A DNA stretch of 46,251 nucleotides, from the IMG/VR virus record IMGVR_UViG_3300036823_000185, positions 1 to 46,251 of that record; one strand, 5' to 3'. Below are positions 39,431 through 46,042 of this stretch, one piece after another. The translations under genes and the position numbers were made by a program. The notes beneath the pieces are model-generated. The model did not search any database, was not told the DNA's origin, and was given only the letters and a program-made list of their open reading frames with translations. Each line of letters begins with the position of its first letter. The stretch's first letter is position 1. The DNA comes from a virus.

Positions 39431-40042
39431 CTATTTCAGGGATGGTTTTGCAACACCCGCAAGCCGGCGCGAGACGGTCGCGAAGTTGACCCCGAGTTTG
39501 CCGGCGATCGCCCGCAACCCGTGACCCTGTCTCTGGAGCCGAAGCGCCTCATCGATGGAGAATATCCGTTTCGGACGTCCGCAGTGTTTCCCCTGCCGTT
39601 TCGCCTCGGCGATGCCGGCGTTCACCCGCGCCACAATGATCCGGCGCTCGAGCTGGGCAAGGAGGGCGAGCAGTCCCCGCTGGAATTCGGCGAATGGGTT
39701 GTCGTCTCCAGTGTCCACGTTCTCGGTTGTCGAGATCAGCCGGACCTTCCAGCGGTACAGATCGAGCGTCGTATTGACGTAGTCCTTCATCGAGCGCGCG
39801 AAGCGATCGATCCGCCAGACGAGGATCACTCCGACCCGCCCCTCCCGCGCCGCGGTCAACATTGAATCGAACACCGGCCGCTTTTTGACCGAGCTCTCTT
39901 TCTCGAGGAACTCGACCGACTGCCAGCCCATCCGCTTCGCGTAGGCGCGGAGGTCGTGGAGCTGCATCTCGTACTGCTGGTCTTTGGTCGAAACTCGCGC
40001 GTAGATCGCGGCGGTGATGGTTGGCTGGGTGAGGCGACGCAC
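39431..40042 (-). CDS. Serine recombinase (resolvase/invertase family)
   Basis: 203 residues with the GTG start at 40042; the frame is open to a TTG at 40102, within the iteron box, so the start is uncertain. The resolvase catalytic domain begins ITAAIYARVSTKDQQYEMQL (nucleophile S18), with VILVWRIDRFARSMKDYVNT carrying the conserved R-x-D-R-x-x-R at about 77-83, a long E helix (FQRGLLALLAQLERRIIVAR) and GRPKR followed by an HTH (164-195). Size fits small resolvases/invertases, not large serine integrases. It may resolve dimers or invert a segment; no inverted crossover pair was found. Confidence 0.92.
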   Translation of the reverse strand: MRRLTQPTITAAIYARVSTKDQQYEMQLHDLRAYAKRMGWQSVEFLEKESSVKKRPVFDSMLTAAREGRVGVILVWRIDRFARSMKDYVNTTLDLYRWKVRLISTTENVDTGDDNPFAEFQRGLLALLAQLERRIIVARVNAGIAEAKRQGKHCGRPKRIFSIDEALRLQRQGHGLRAIAGKLGVNFATVSRRLAGVAKPSLK

Positions 40043-40078
40043 GCCTGGGTAGTCGTCGCGGCCAGTCTGCTCTATGAT

Positions 40079-40127
40079 CGTTAGCACGACATGTCGCGGC
40101 AAATGTCGCGGTGGTGTCGCATAGAAA
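40079..40127 (-). promoter_or_regulatory. 49-bp TGTCGC-iteron box, copy 2
   Basis: Matches 23865-23913 at 44 of 49 positions, with CGACATGTCG palindrome and TGTCGC units spaced about 11-12 bp. It lies in the gap between the leftward serine recombinase and the rightward double-HTH gene, 16 bp before the ATG of the latter. Both could be controlled from it. The double-HTH protein is a possible binder. Confidence 0.7.
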
Positions 40128-40143
40128 TTCCCGGAGGTTCCTT

Positions 40144-40728
40144 ATGGAATCACTGCAAAACTTACAAAATGGATACGACGCAGCCTCCTGGCTTCCAAAG
40201 TTGAACGCCGCAGAAGTGCTCGGTATCTCCGCTCGCCAACTCGAGCGCCTCGCCGCGAAGGGTCAGATCGAGACGCAGCTCACGGCCCGCGATCGCGGCC
40301 GCGGGAAGCTCGCACTCTATGCGCGGGCCGATCTCGAAGCGATCCTCGCCGGCCATCCGAACAGCCATGCGGTGCCAGTTGACCAGGAAGCGGACGGGAA
40401 TGCTCCGGCCGGAGCTCTCCAGCTCAACCCGGCTCAACCCGCGGCGCCCGCCGTAGCCGTCCGCAAAACGGGCGGGGAAGCGATGGCGGTCTCTTTTCTG
40501 CAGCAACTGGCTGCGAGCTTCGCCCCTGCGGCGCCGTGCAAGCCCTGGCTGACACTGACGGAGGCCGCGGAATACTCCGGACTCCCCGCGGCCTGGCTGC
40601 GCCGTCAGGCGCGAGCTGGTGCGGCGTGTGCGGTCAACGTCGGATCGCCCGCTTCTCCGCGGTGGCGGTTCAGCCGCGAGTTGCTCGGCGATCTTTCGGC
40701 CGTGCGTCCCGATTCGGCCTCCGCGTAG
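40144..40728 (+). CDS. DNA-binding protein with two MerR/excisionase-like HTH domains
   Basis: 194 residues from an ATG at 40144 with GGAGG seven bases upstream. HTH one (17-66) reads LPKLNAAEVLGISARQLERL, then a basic wing; HTH two (135-182) reads WLTLTEAAEYSGLPAAWLRR and ends RWRFSRELLGDL. They are joined by an Ala/Pro-rich linker (80-130). Two helix-17-type domains in one chain could bridge repeated sites. It is one of only four main rightward phage genes, divergent from the recombinase across the iteron box, and may serve as excisionase or lysogeny regulator. Confidence 0.78.
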   Translation: MESLQNLQNGYDAASWLPKLNAAEVLGISARQLERLAAKGQIETQLTARDRGRGKLALYARADLEAILAGHPNSHAVPVDQEADGNAPAGALQLNPAQPAAPAVAVRKTGGEAMAVSFLQQLAASFAPAAPCKPWLTLTEAAEYSGLPAAWLRRQARAGAACAVNVGSPASPRWRFSRELLGDLSAVRPDSASA

Positions 40729-40832
40729 CGCCTCGATCGCCCGGACGGCGAGGTTTCCACGTCATAGATTGCCTTTGGGTTTCTGGTGCTGTCGGCCGAT
40801 CGGGATACTGCTCGGATTGACAGTATCGTGCA

Positions 40833-40871
40833 GGCGGCCTAAGGAAGCCGCGCGGGCCGCGCCGCCCTTTT
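40833..40871 (+). terminator. Terminator of the double-HTH gene
   Basis: GGCGGC (40833-40838) and GCCGCC (40861-40866) enclose further GC-rich pairing and are followed by CTTTT. It lies about 100 bp after the stop codon of the rightward gene. Confidence 0.5.
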
Positions 40872-40911
40872 CAACAGCACACCCGCTTATTACCGTGAGG
40901 GTTTAGTCCCT

Positions 40912-40929
40912 ATACCTAATACAAGGTAT
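40912..40929. repeat. ATACCT / AGGTAT inverted repeat
   Basis: A perfect 6-bp inverted repeat with a 6-base centre, 14 bp upstream of the first sigma54-type promoter. It is overlapped downstream by TGCCA-aag-TGGCA (40935-40947). It may be a binding site for an activator or repressor. Confidence 0.4.
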
Positions 40930-40942
40930 CGGTCTGCCAAAG

Positions 40943-40958
40943 TGGCAAAGACTATGCA
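40943..40958 (+). promoter_or_regulatory. sigma54-type promoter 1
   Basis: TGGCAAAGACTATGCA has the obligatory GG-N10-GC spacing (GG 40944-40945, GC 40956-40957) and agrees with the -24/-12 consensus TGGCAC-N5-TTGC at most positions. It points right, into the non-coding region. Confidence 0.5.
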
Positions 40959-40974
40959 GGATCGAGCTGGTATC

Positions 40975-40990
40975 TGGCACAGTCTTTGCC
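40975..40990 (+). promoter_or_regulatory. sigma54-type promoter 2
   Basis: TGGCACAGTCTTTGCC has GG-N10-GC spacing (GG 40976-40977, GC 40988-40989) and a full TGGCAC and TTGC. Transcription would start near 41001 and run right, antisense to the replication-type gene at 41159-42124. Because TGGCAAAGACT and AGTCTTTGCCA are inverted here, the minus strand also shows a weaker GG-N10-GC element over the same bases. Confidence 0.6.
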
Positions 40991-41158
40991 AGTCCGGAGC
41001 GCGGCTGAGGGAATTCGCGGTCTAAATATTCAGGCTCGACGGGACCGGGACCGGAAATACGTCGGCAACAGCACCACAATGGGCGGTATTTAACTCGACT
41101 TACGCCGGATTCGCTGTTTGTTCGGCTAGTAATGCCGCGGGACCGCGGTGGTCTGGGG

Positions 41159-42124
41159 TTAGGATCGCGGCCCGCGAGTGCCTGTCGCGAGGGTGGGAAC
41201 GAGAGTGTCTAATTGCCAGCGTTCGACATACCCGCCGATCCGGAGGCGCACGAAGTCAGGCGTGATGGGATTCTTGTTGCCCGTCTTCACGCGAGTTTGG
41301 CGTATCGCGTAAACCATCGACGCGATGTCCATCACAGGCGGAATAGGGCGCGCGCCGCAGGCTTGCGCCACGTGCCCCCAGAGGTAACGCGCGTCTTTTA
41401 CGTCCGCCGCGCCGCATACATTCAAGAGCGCGAGCTTCAGCTCCTCGAGGTCCGCATCGGATTTCTTCGGCAGCGGGGCCGGTGCCGATTTGGAGGGCTC
41501 GTCGACGGGCATTCGCCGGGCGTGTGCGCGCGGATCAGCTTCGGCGGCGAAGTGATTTAACTTCCATGATTCGAGTTCCGCCGGCGTCAGATGTCTGCGA
41601 CCCTTCCCGATTACATAGAAGGCGCGCTTGCCGACAGTTCCGATCTCGGAATCGTCAGCCCATTGCTGCAGAATTTCATCGAAGCGCAGTATCCGCCAGT
41701 TTGTGCCGAACGGGCTCGTGCTGGAAGACGTGCGCGATATCGATTCGACATCCCAGCGCTCGATGAACTTCTTCTTCTCCAGCGCGACGAGGCAGTGCGC
41801 CACCGTCCGCAGCGGCATGGGCTCACCGGGCGCGTCGGAGTGAATATTCGTGAATCGCACGGTTTCCTTTTGAATGCGCCTGATGCTGGCATTCAAAAGC
41901 AGGTCGCCGCGATCGCGGCCGTCTTTCCCCATCGGCAGGGGTTTGGGCTTGAGCGTCCACATCGCCTTCAGCACAATCGAATAACTCATGATCAGCGCGT
42001 GCTGCGCGAGCCAGGCGAAATGGGGCACGCCGCCGTTCTTCGCGACGTCCGGTGGCCGCGTGCAATAGAAATCGCCGCGCGTCTTCGCGCGTTTCTTCGC
42101 GGCGGTCTGGGCTGCGCTGCTCAA
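41159..42124 (-). CDS. Replication-type protein with winged helix (putative)
   Basis: 321 residues with a TTG start overlapping the upstream stop (TTGA). The first half has winged-helix text: LNASIRRIQKETVRFTNIHS, MPLRTVAHCLVALEKKKFIE and RWDVESISRTSSSTSPFGTN (recognition helix and wing), as in phage replication initiators. The second half, after a Pro/Lys linker (SKSAPAPLPKKSDADLEELK), is a small helical domain (ARYLWGHVAQACGARPIPPV ... NPITPDFVRLRIGGYVERWQ). It ends the early operon and abuts the repeat-rich non-coding region, a possible origin. No polymerase or helicase is encoded nearby. Confidence 0.55.
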   Translation of the reverse strand: MSSAAQTAAKKRAKTRGDFYCTRPPDVAKNGGVPHFAWLAQHALIMSYSIVLKAMWTLKPKPLPMGKDGRDRGDLLLNASIRRIQKETVRFTNIHSDAPGEPMPLRTVAHCLVALEKKKFIERWDVESISRTSSSTSPFGTNWRILRFDEILQQWADDSEIGTVGKRAFYVIGKGRRHLTPAELESWKLNHFAAEADPRAHARRMPVDEPSKSAPAPLPKKSDADLEELKLALLNVCGAADVKDARYLWGHVAQACGARPIPPVMDIASMVYAIRQTRVKTGNKNPITPDFVRLRIGGYVERWQLDTLVPTLATGTRGPRS

Positions 42125-42381
42125 GCCTTGACACCCTCGCGCTGCTCTTCGCCTAACGCGGTATCAATGCGGATCAGCAGATCTTCTGACCGCCGCCGAA
42201 GCCGCCGATCGCGCCGCACGGCCTCGACTTCATTCCTGTCCGTGGCATAGGCGGGGGGATAAAGGGCATCTCCGATCGTCACGGACTCAATTGATGCCTC
42301 GATGTGCTCGTTGAGCTTATCCAGCAGAGCTTGCAGCATGCGCATCTCGCGATGGTTCAAGATAAGATCGCCCATCGGCAT
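42121..42381 (-). CDS. Early-operon protein, 86 residues
   Basis: Helical and charged: MPMGDLILNHREMRMLQALL, DKLNEHIEASIESVTIGDAL, then AVRRDRRLRRRSEDLLIRID. It is coupled to the replication-type gene by a TTGA overlap, and the end of the upstream gene abuts its start. A basic middle suggests nucleic-acid or partner binding. No family recognised. Confidence 0.6.
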   Translation of the reverse strand: MPMGDLILNHREMRMLQALLDKLNEHIEASIESVTIGDALYPPAYATDRNEVEAVRRDRRLRRRSEDLLIRIDTALGEEQREGVKA

Positions 42382-42702
42382 CTAAAACCACCTCTGCGGA
42401 TTCGCGATCGCGATGCAGACGTCATCACCGGCGCGGATCGGCAAGCCGATCGTCTCCGCCGCGCGGATGATTTCCTCGACTTCTCCGCCGCCCTTCCATT
42501 TCAGATATGCGGCGATTCGCTCGAGCGTCTCGCGCGGCATTTCCGCGAGGTCGAAGAAATAGACGAGCTGCGGTTCGCTGAAGCCCTCGATCATCACGCG
42601 CTCCGGAATCGGTGTCCGGATGAAAAACGTGCACTGTCCGACCGCCCGCTCCCATTGCGCTCCGCGCGAGCCGGTGATCGTGGCGGTGAAATCGCGGGCC
42701 AT
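42382..42702 (-). CDS. Early-operon protein, 106 residues
   Basis: From an ATG at 42702 that overlaps the upstream TGA (TGATG). RDFTATITGSRGAQWERAVG, QCTFFIRTPIPERVMIEGFS, EPQLVYFFDLAEMPRETLER and IAAYLKWKGGGEVEEIIRAA suggest a small alpha/beta fold. No family recognised. Longer open sequence upstream overlaps two other genes and is not used. Confidence 0.6.
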   Translation of the reverse strand: MARDFTATITGSRGAQWERAVGQCTFFIRTPIPERVMIEGFSEPQLVYFFDLAEMPRETLERIAAYLKWKGGGEVEEIIRAAETIGLPIRAGDDVCIAIANPQRWF

Positions 42703-42914
42703 CAGTGCGGCGCCTTCTCCGCTATTTCGTACGGTGTGAAGTCCGGATTGCCCTCGTTCAGCCGATTCACGAGGCCCAGAATGCGGCCAGACGTGATCGG
42801 GAATTGCCCTTCGAGCGCCGCGCCTGTCGCAAAGCCCAGCACGATCAACAGCATGTTCCAATCGTCGAAGTTCATCTCGATCGATACGCGATCGCCTTCG
42901 CGTTTCCAGCTCAT
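42702..42914 (-). CDS. Early-operon protein, 70 residues
   Basis: KREGDRVSIEMNFDDWNMLL, IVLGFATGAALEGQFPITSG and RILGLVNRLNEGNPDFTPYE: an amphipathic protein with a moderately hydrophobic centre. Both ends overlap neighbouring genes. No family recognised. Confidence 0.6.
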   Translation of the reverse strand: MSWKREGDRVSIEMNFDDWNMLLIVLGFATGAALEGQFPITSGRILGLVNRLNEGNPDFTPYEIAEKAPH

Positions 42915-43357
42915 TTCTCCGGCGCTCCCGGGCCATCGATCAGAAAACTGAACGGCGAGGCATGCCCCTTACAGGCGACCAGCGTGAAGTCTTTTCGAAG
43001 GCAGAGGGTCAAGCGCTCGTAGCAGCCGCGATCGATCTTCGCTTGTGCCCAGAACATCTCTCGCACGACGTCGGCGAGGTCCGCGAGCAACGACGCTTCG
43101 CGCCGGTGCTCATCCTCGAAGTTCTTTTCGAGTGCCGCGCTGGCCTGTATCTCCTGTACCGCCGAATCTGTGCGCAGTACCAGCGAAAGCACATAAAGTC
43201 CCTGCGTCGCCCGGTTCGTCACCGTGCCGATGATGCGCTCGCCTTTCGCCACCTCGTTATCGATGCGACGGCCGGTCCAGTCGAACTGCGCTTGCGTGAG
43301 CGCCTCCACGCGCTCGCGAATGTCGTTTAAAACCGTTATTTCCGATGAATTGATCAT
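42911..43357 (-). CDS. Early-operon protein, 148 residues
   Basis: The ATG at 43357 overlaps the upstream TGA (ATGA). Mostly helical: INSSEITVLNDIRERVEALT, NRATQGLYVLSLVLRTDSAV, EIQASAALEKNFEDEHRREA, SLLADLADVVREMFWAQAKI. The C-terminus has RKDFTLVACKGHASPFSFLI. No family is recognised; helical bundles of this size among early genes often target host proteins. Confidence 0.6.
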   Translation of the reverse strand: MINSSEITVLNDIRERVEALTQAQFDWTGRRIDNEVAKGERIIGTVTNRATQGLYVLSLVLRTDSAVQEIQASAALEKNFEDEHRREASLLADLADVVREMFWAQAKIDRGCYERLTLCLRKDFTLVACKGHASPFSFLIDGPGAPEK

Positions 43358-43575
43358 GCCGTTGGCTCCTCGCCTCTGAATTTTTCGGACAGATATTCTT
43401 CCATTCGTCTCTTCGCTGCGGCCAGACTGCCCGCAACTTCGTTCAGCCCGTCTGCTAGGATTTCCCATTCCCCGCGCCGGCCAACGATGACTCCTCTCGC
43501 CCATCCATCGAGACGGAACACCCACACGGTTTCGCGAGAGCCAAATCTACGGTGAGGAGAGCAGGCGATATTCAC
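43354..43575 (-). CDS. Early-operon protein, 73 residues
   Basis: NIACSPHRRFGSRETVWVFR, LDGWARGVIVGRRGEWEILA, DGLNEVAGSLAAAKRRMEEY. Two short beta hairpins and a helix can be guessed. Coupled by overlaps at both ends. No family recognised. Confidence 0.6.
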   Translation of the reverse strand: MNIACSPHRRFGSRETVWVFRLDGWARGVIVGRRGEWEILADGLNEVAGSLAAAKRRMEEYLSEKFRGEEPTA

Positions 43576-43814
43576 TTATCGCCTTTCCTGACTTCGTGGG
43601 TTTGCTGCGCCCAGCGCAGCACGGACGCCGGCGACGTGTGCGCGCGATTGCGAAAGATCGCGTCGTAAACAATCTGCTCGAGCTCCTCCGCGCTGACTGC
43701 CTTGCGCGGCGGATGCATTGCGCGCTGGTAGGCGGCGTCTTTGACGATCTGCCGGACGCTCACGCGGCCCTGAATGAAGTCCGGCAAGCGGCCGCCGCGC
43801 GATTTCGTTTTCAT
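43572..43814 (-). CDS. Early-operon protein, 80 residues
   Basis: KTKSRGGRLPDFIQGRVSVR, QIVKDAAYQRAMHPPRKAVS, AEELEQIVYDAIFRNRAHTS, PASVLRWAQQTHEVRKGDK. The mix of basic and helical stretches suggests nucleic-acid binding. Overlaps both neighbours by ATGA. No family recognised. Confidence 0.6.
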   Translation of the reverse strand: MKTKSRGGRLPDFIQGRVSVRQIVKDAAYQRAMHPPRKAVSAEELEQIVYDAIFRNRAHTSPASVLRWAQQTHEVRKGDK

Positions 43815-44131
43815 CGCGAGGCCCCCTCGTACAGGAGGGCTTCATTCCGTCTGAGAGCGGCGACGCGCTGCTCTGGCTTCGCATCAATAAACGCGTCGTA
43901 TTGCCGGCACACGTAAATCCAGATGGCTTTATCGTGCGCCGTGACGGCCGGGCATGCGGCGCCGATCGCAACGTGAACTAGAATCTCCGGCAGCGCAGCG
44001 GATTCGCGCAGTACGCGCTCGATGATCGGCACGTAAGAGCGCGCCTTGCGCTCGTCTTCTTCGGGCGACGGGCGCCGCCAGTTGAGCGTTGTGGTGAGAG
44101 GCGGCGGGACGGGCGCGGAGGGATCTCTCAT
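43811..44131 (-). CDS. Early-operon protein, 106 residues
   Basis: The ATG at 44131 overlaps the upstream stop. After a Pro-rich start (RDPSAPVPPPLTTTLNWRRP) the rest is helical (EDERKARSYVPIIERVLRES, AALPEILVHVAIGAACPAVT, IYVCRQYDAFIDAKPEQRVA). No family recognised. Confidence 0.6.
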   Translation of the reverse strand: MRDPSAPVPPPLTTTLNWRRPSPEEDERKARSYVPIIERVLRESAALPEILVHVAIGAACPAVTAHDKAIWIYVCRQYDAFIDAKPEQRVAALRRNEALLYEGASR

Positions 44132-44292
44132 TGGGGACCCTTCTCGGCGCAGCGGCTGCAGCGCGCGTCTTTCGACTTCTCGCACCACGCGATAAACCAG
44201 ATCGCAAAAATCACGAAGAGCATCGCCCCAAGGGCCACCGTGAAAATCGCGATCGCGTCGACGTCCGGCTGCTCTATCTGCGGCGGTCTCAT
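44128..44292 (-). CDS. Small membrane protein with CxxC tail
   Basis: 54 residues from an ATG at 44292: a polar start (RPPQIEQPDVDAIA), one strong membrane helix (FTVALGAMLFVIFAIWFIAW) and a short cytoplasmic tail with CEKSKDARCSRC. Overlaps neighbours at both ends. An early membrane protein could act in exclusion of other phages, but nothing specific is seen. Confidence 0.65.
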   Translation of the reverse strand: MRPPQIEQPDVDAIAIFTVALGAMLFVIFAIWFIAWCEKSKDARCSRCAEKGPQ

Positions 44293-44525
44293 CGTCGGCC
44301 CTCCGCTTCCCGTGCCGCCCGCATGCTCGTCGCCCACCCGACGAGCTGCCGGTCGCGCAATCGCTCGCCGCGGGCGACGCATTCGGTCAGGTGTTCATCG
44401 AGCTCCTCGATACGTTTGGATGCGACCAGATACTTCGCTCTCCGGATCTCCGGGCGCGGCGGTCGAAACGCGTGCGCGTTGCGGATCGGCGCGAATAGAG
44501 CATCGACGACTCGATCACTCAGCAT
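44289..44525 (-). CDS. Early-operon protein, 78 residues
   Basis: ATG at 44525 inside the end of the upstream gene. LSDRVVDALFAPIRNAHAFR, PPRPEIRRAKYLVASKRIEE, LDEHLTECVARGERLRDRQL: helical and basic. No family recognised. Confidence 0.6.
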   Translation of the reverse strand: MLSDRVVDALFAPIRNAHAFRPPRPEIRRAKYLVASKRIEELDEHLTECVARGERLRDRQLVGWATSMRAAREAEGRR

Positions 44526-44766
44526 TGGTTCCTCCGGTGGCCGGCAGATGATTGCGCCGCGCCCAGCAGGCGAGCGCATCCGGAGTCCAGCCATGCTCCG
44601 GGGAATCGTAGATCCATAGCTTGAGGTCGACGGGCCGCAAGCCCAGCTCCTGCGCTTTCGCTATCAGGGTGTCCGGAAGCGCGTCGTCGGCGTGGAGCGG
44701 CACGCCGCTGGCTTCCTCGATCGCGCCGAGCACGCTGCCGCGGTCCCAGTCGGTAGGCCAGGCCAT
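44515..44766 (-). CDS. Early-operon protein, 83 residues
   Basis: AWPTDWDRGSVLGAIEEASG, VPLHADDALPDTLIAKAQEL, GLRPVDLKLWIYDSPEHGWT, PDALACWARRNHLPATGG. Acidic start, Trp-rich, likely small folded domain. No family recognised. Coupled to both neighbours. Confidence 0.6.
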   Translation of the reverse strand: MAWPTDWDRGSVLGAIEEASGVPLHADDALPDTLIAKAQELGLRPVDLKLWIYDSPEHGWTPDALACWARRNHLPATGGTNAE

Positions 44767-44999
44767 CAGTCACCTGCCTTTCGCTTCGCGGGCCGCGGCT
44801 TCATCGCCGCTTTGAGCTGCGCGAGGAACTCATCGCGCTCCTCCGGCATAAGCGCCGCCGCCAGCAGCACGCCGAGACCATCCCAGATTCGCTGCTGTTG
44901 ATCCTGCGGAATTGTTTTCGTGTCGAAGCTGAGTTTCATGGCGACGCTAACCACGCTGCCTTTCGCGCGCTTGATCGAAACGTTCCTCACTTGCTTCAT
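44766..44999 (-). CDS. Early-operon protein, 77 residues
   Basis: KQVRNVSIKRAKGSVVSVAM, KLSFDTKTIPQDQQQRIWDG, LGVLLAAALMPEERDEFLAQ, then a basic tail (LKAAMKPRPAKRKAGD). Beta start and helical end. The ATG overlaps the stop of the 39-residue gene. No family recognised. Confidence 0.6.
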   Translation of the reverse strand: MKQVRNVSIKRAKGSVVSVAMKLSFDTKTIPQDQQQRIWDGLGVLLAAALMPEERDEFLAQLKAAMKPRPAKRKAGD

Positions 45000-45115
45000 T
45001 GCTCGGCCTCCGTGCAGACTGAATCGTCGAAAAGCGGCTCGTCGAGCGCGCCGCCGGCGGCGACGTCGACGTCGCGCTGGAGCGGCGGTGCGAGTTGAAT
45101 CGTTCGGGTATCCAT
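44996..45115 (-). CDS. Small acidic protein, 39 residues
   Basis: ATG at 45115, TGA at 44998-44996 overlapping the next ATG. MDTRTIQLAPPLQRDVDVAA, GGALDEPLFDDSVCTEAEQ: acidic and likely extended. The exact fit between neighbours supports a gene; function unknown. Confidence 0.5.
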   Translation of the reverse strand: MDTRTIQLAPPLQRDVDVAAGGALDEPLFDDSVCTEAEQ

Positions 45116-45116
45116 A

Positions 45117-45338
45117 TCAGCGTTCTCTCTTTCGGTGGCCGTGCTTCATGCACGGCTTCGGCAGCGGGATCTCCGCGACGGGGATCGACGCGGTGGCCGT
45201 CCGCCAGATCGCCGCGACTTCGTCGACCGTCATGCGTGCGAGTTTCGCGAAACCGTCCTGCATCGCCTGCACGGCCTGCGCCTCGGGGATTGTTTCTTCG
45301 CCCGGCGCGATTTCGATCCGGACTGTCATCGTGGGCAT
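45117..45338 (-). CDS. Early-operon protein, 73 residues
   Basis: PTMTVRIEIAPGEETIPEAQ, AVQAMQDGFAKLARMTVDEV, AAIWRTATASIPVAEIPLPK, PCMKHGHRKRER. One beta strand and two helices, with a basic tail. The start overlaps the last base of the replication-type gene. No family recognised. Confidence 0.55.
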   Translation of the reverse strand: MPTMTVRIEIAPGEETIPEAQAVQAMQDGFAKLARMTVDEVAAIWRTATASIPVAEIPLPKPCMKHGHRKRER

Positions 45339-45967
45339 CAGTGCGCGCTCCTTCCAATAACTGCGGCAGTTCTTGCTTCCACGTGCGCGGCGCCCGCCGG
45401 CTGCCGGCGGCGCCGCAGCGCCTCGCGGATATACCAGCCGTAGTTCGCGTCCGGGATCGCGCGCTCCGCAGTGAGCTCGTGAATCAGGTTTTCGATCTGC
45501 AGCGGATCCAGAATCGCGGTCAGCCGCTCGACAACCTCATCCGGAGGCGCCGCGTACCCTGGCATCCGGAACCGCTGGTGATACCGGTGGATCCAGCGGC
45601 GGGCATGATCGAGAGTGGCCTCCGTATTTTTCTGATGCGGTGGCCCTGATTCAGGGCCACCTGTGGAGGCTAAATCCGGGAGCAGAATGCTGAATTCGGT
45701 TGGCCGCTGCCTCGCGGAGTCCGCCTTGATCAGCCCTTTTTCGGCCAGGCTCGCGACGGCAATCTGGGCGTTCGATCGCGAGACGCCGGCGCGCGCCGCG
45801 AGGTCGCGCTCGCTGATCGTTCCTTTCCGCCCAGGCGCCTCAAGGAAGAGGGAAATGATCGCGATGAGTACCTTCAGCTCGCATTCGCGCAGATCGGGGG
45901 CTAAGCGCGCAATTGTGCGAAATACTGCGCAAGCGCCTGTCTTTTGGCCTTCTGGGCCGGTTTCCAC
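45338..45967 (-). CDS. Winged-helix replication-type protein, first gene of the early operon
   Basis: 209 residues with a GTG start and AAGGA nine bases upstream. The N-terminal domain is a winged helix (ELKVLIAIISLFLEAPGRKG, TISERDLAARAGVSRSNAQI, AVASLAEKGLIKADSARQRP), as in phage replication initiators and transcriptional regulators. The C-terminus (ERLTAILDPLQIENLIHELT, DANYGWYIREALRRRRQPAG) resembles the end of such proteins (a DnaD-like or primosome-type helical part). It may act as replication initiator or as early regulator. It faces attR with about 180 bp of leader. Confidence 0.6.
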   Translation of the reverse strand: METGPEGQKTGACAVFRTIARLAPDLRECELKVLIAIISLFLEAPGRKGTISERDLAARAGVSRSNAQIAVASLAEKGLIKADSARQRPTEFSILLPDLASTGGPESGPPHQKNTEATLDHARRWIHRYHQRFRMPGYAAPPDEVVERLTAILDPLQIENLIHELTAERAIPDANYGWYIREALRRRRQPAGAAHVEARTAAVIGRSAH

Positions 45968-46013
45968 TGCATGAGGTCCTTGAAATTAACGCGGAAGGTG
46001 CGTCAGAATGGTG

Positions 46014-46042
46014 GGGCACGCACAGTCGTAAGACATGTGCCC
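46014..46042. repeat. GGGCAC / GTGCCC inverted repeat before the early operon
   Basis: GGGCAC (46014-46019) and GTGCCC (46037-46042), 17 bases apart, lie upstream of the leftward early operon and between it and attR. It may be an operator for the early promoter. No clear sigma70 promoter for the early operon was found in 45968-46147. Confidence 0.35.

Larger units (their letters stand above)
40729..41158. other. 430-bp convergent non-coding region
   Basis: No convincing gene is seen on either strand between the rightward regulator and the end of the leftward early operon. The region holds a hairpin with a T run (40833-40871), several inverted repeats (40912-40929; 40935-40947; 40943-40953 with 40981-40991) and two tandem sigma54-type promoters pointing right. 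It could carry a small RNA, an antisense transcript or a replication origin. Confidence 0.6.

Noticed and set aside
40817-40845. TTGACA at 40817-40822 as a sigma70 promoter
   Set aside because: The base pairs 17 bp on (TAAGGA) are a poor -10, and it points straight into the terminator hairpin.
45904-45975. 23-codon leftward frame MQWKPAQKAKRQALAQYFAQ starting at ATG 45975
   Set aside because: It overlaps the start of the winged-helix gene in another frame and competes for the same Shine-Dalgarno; too little evidence for a separate gene.
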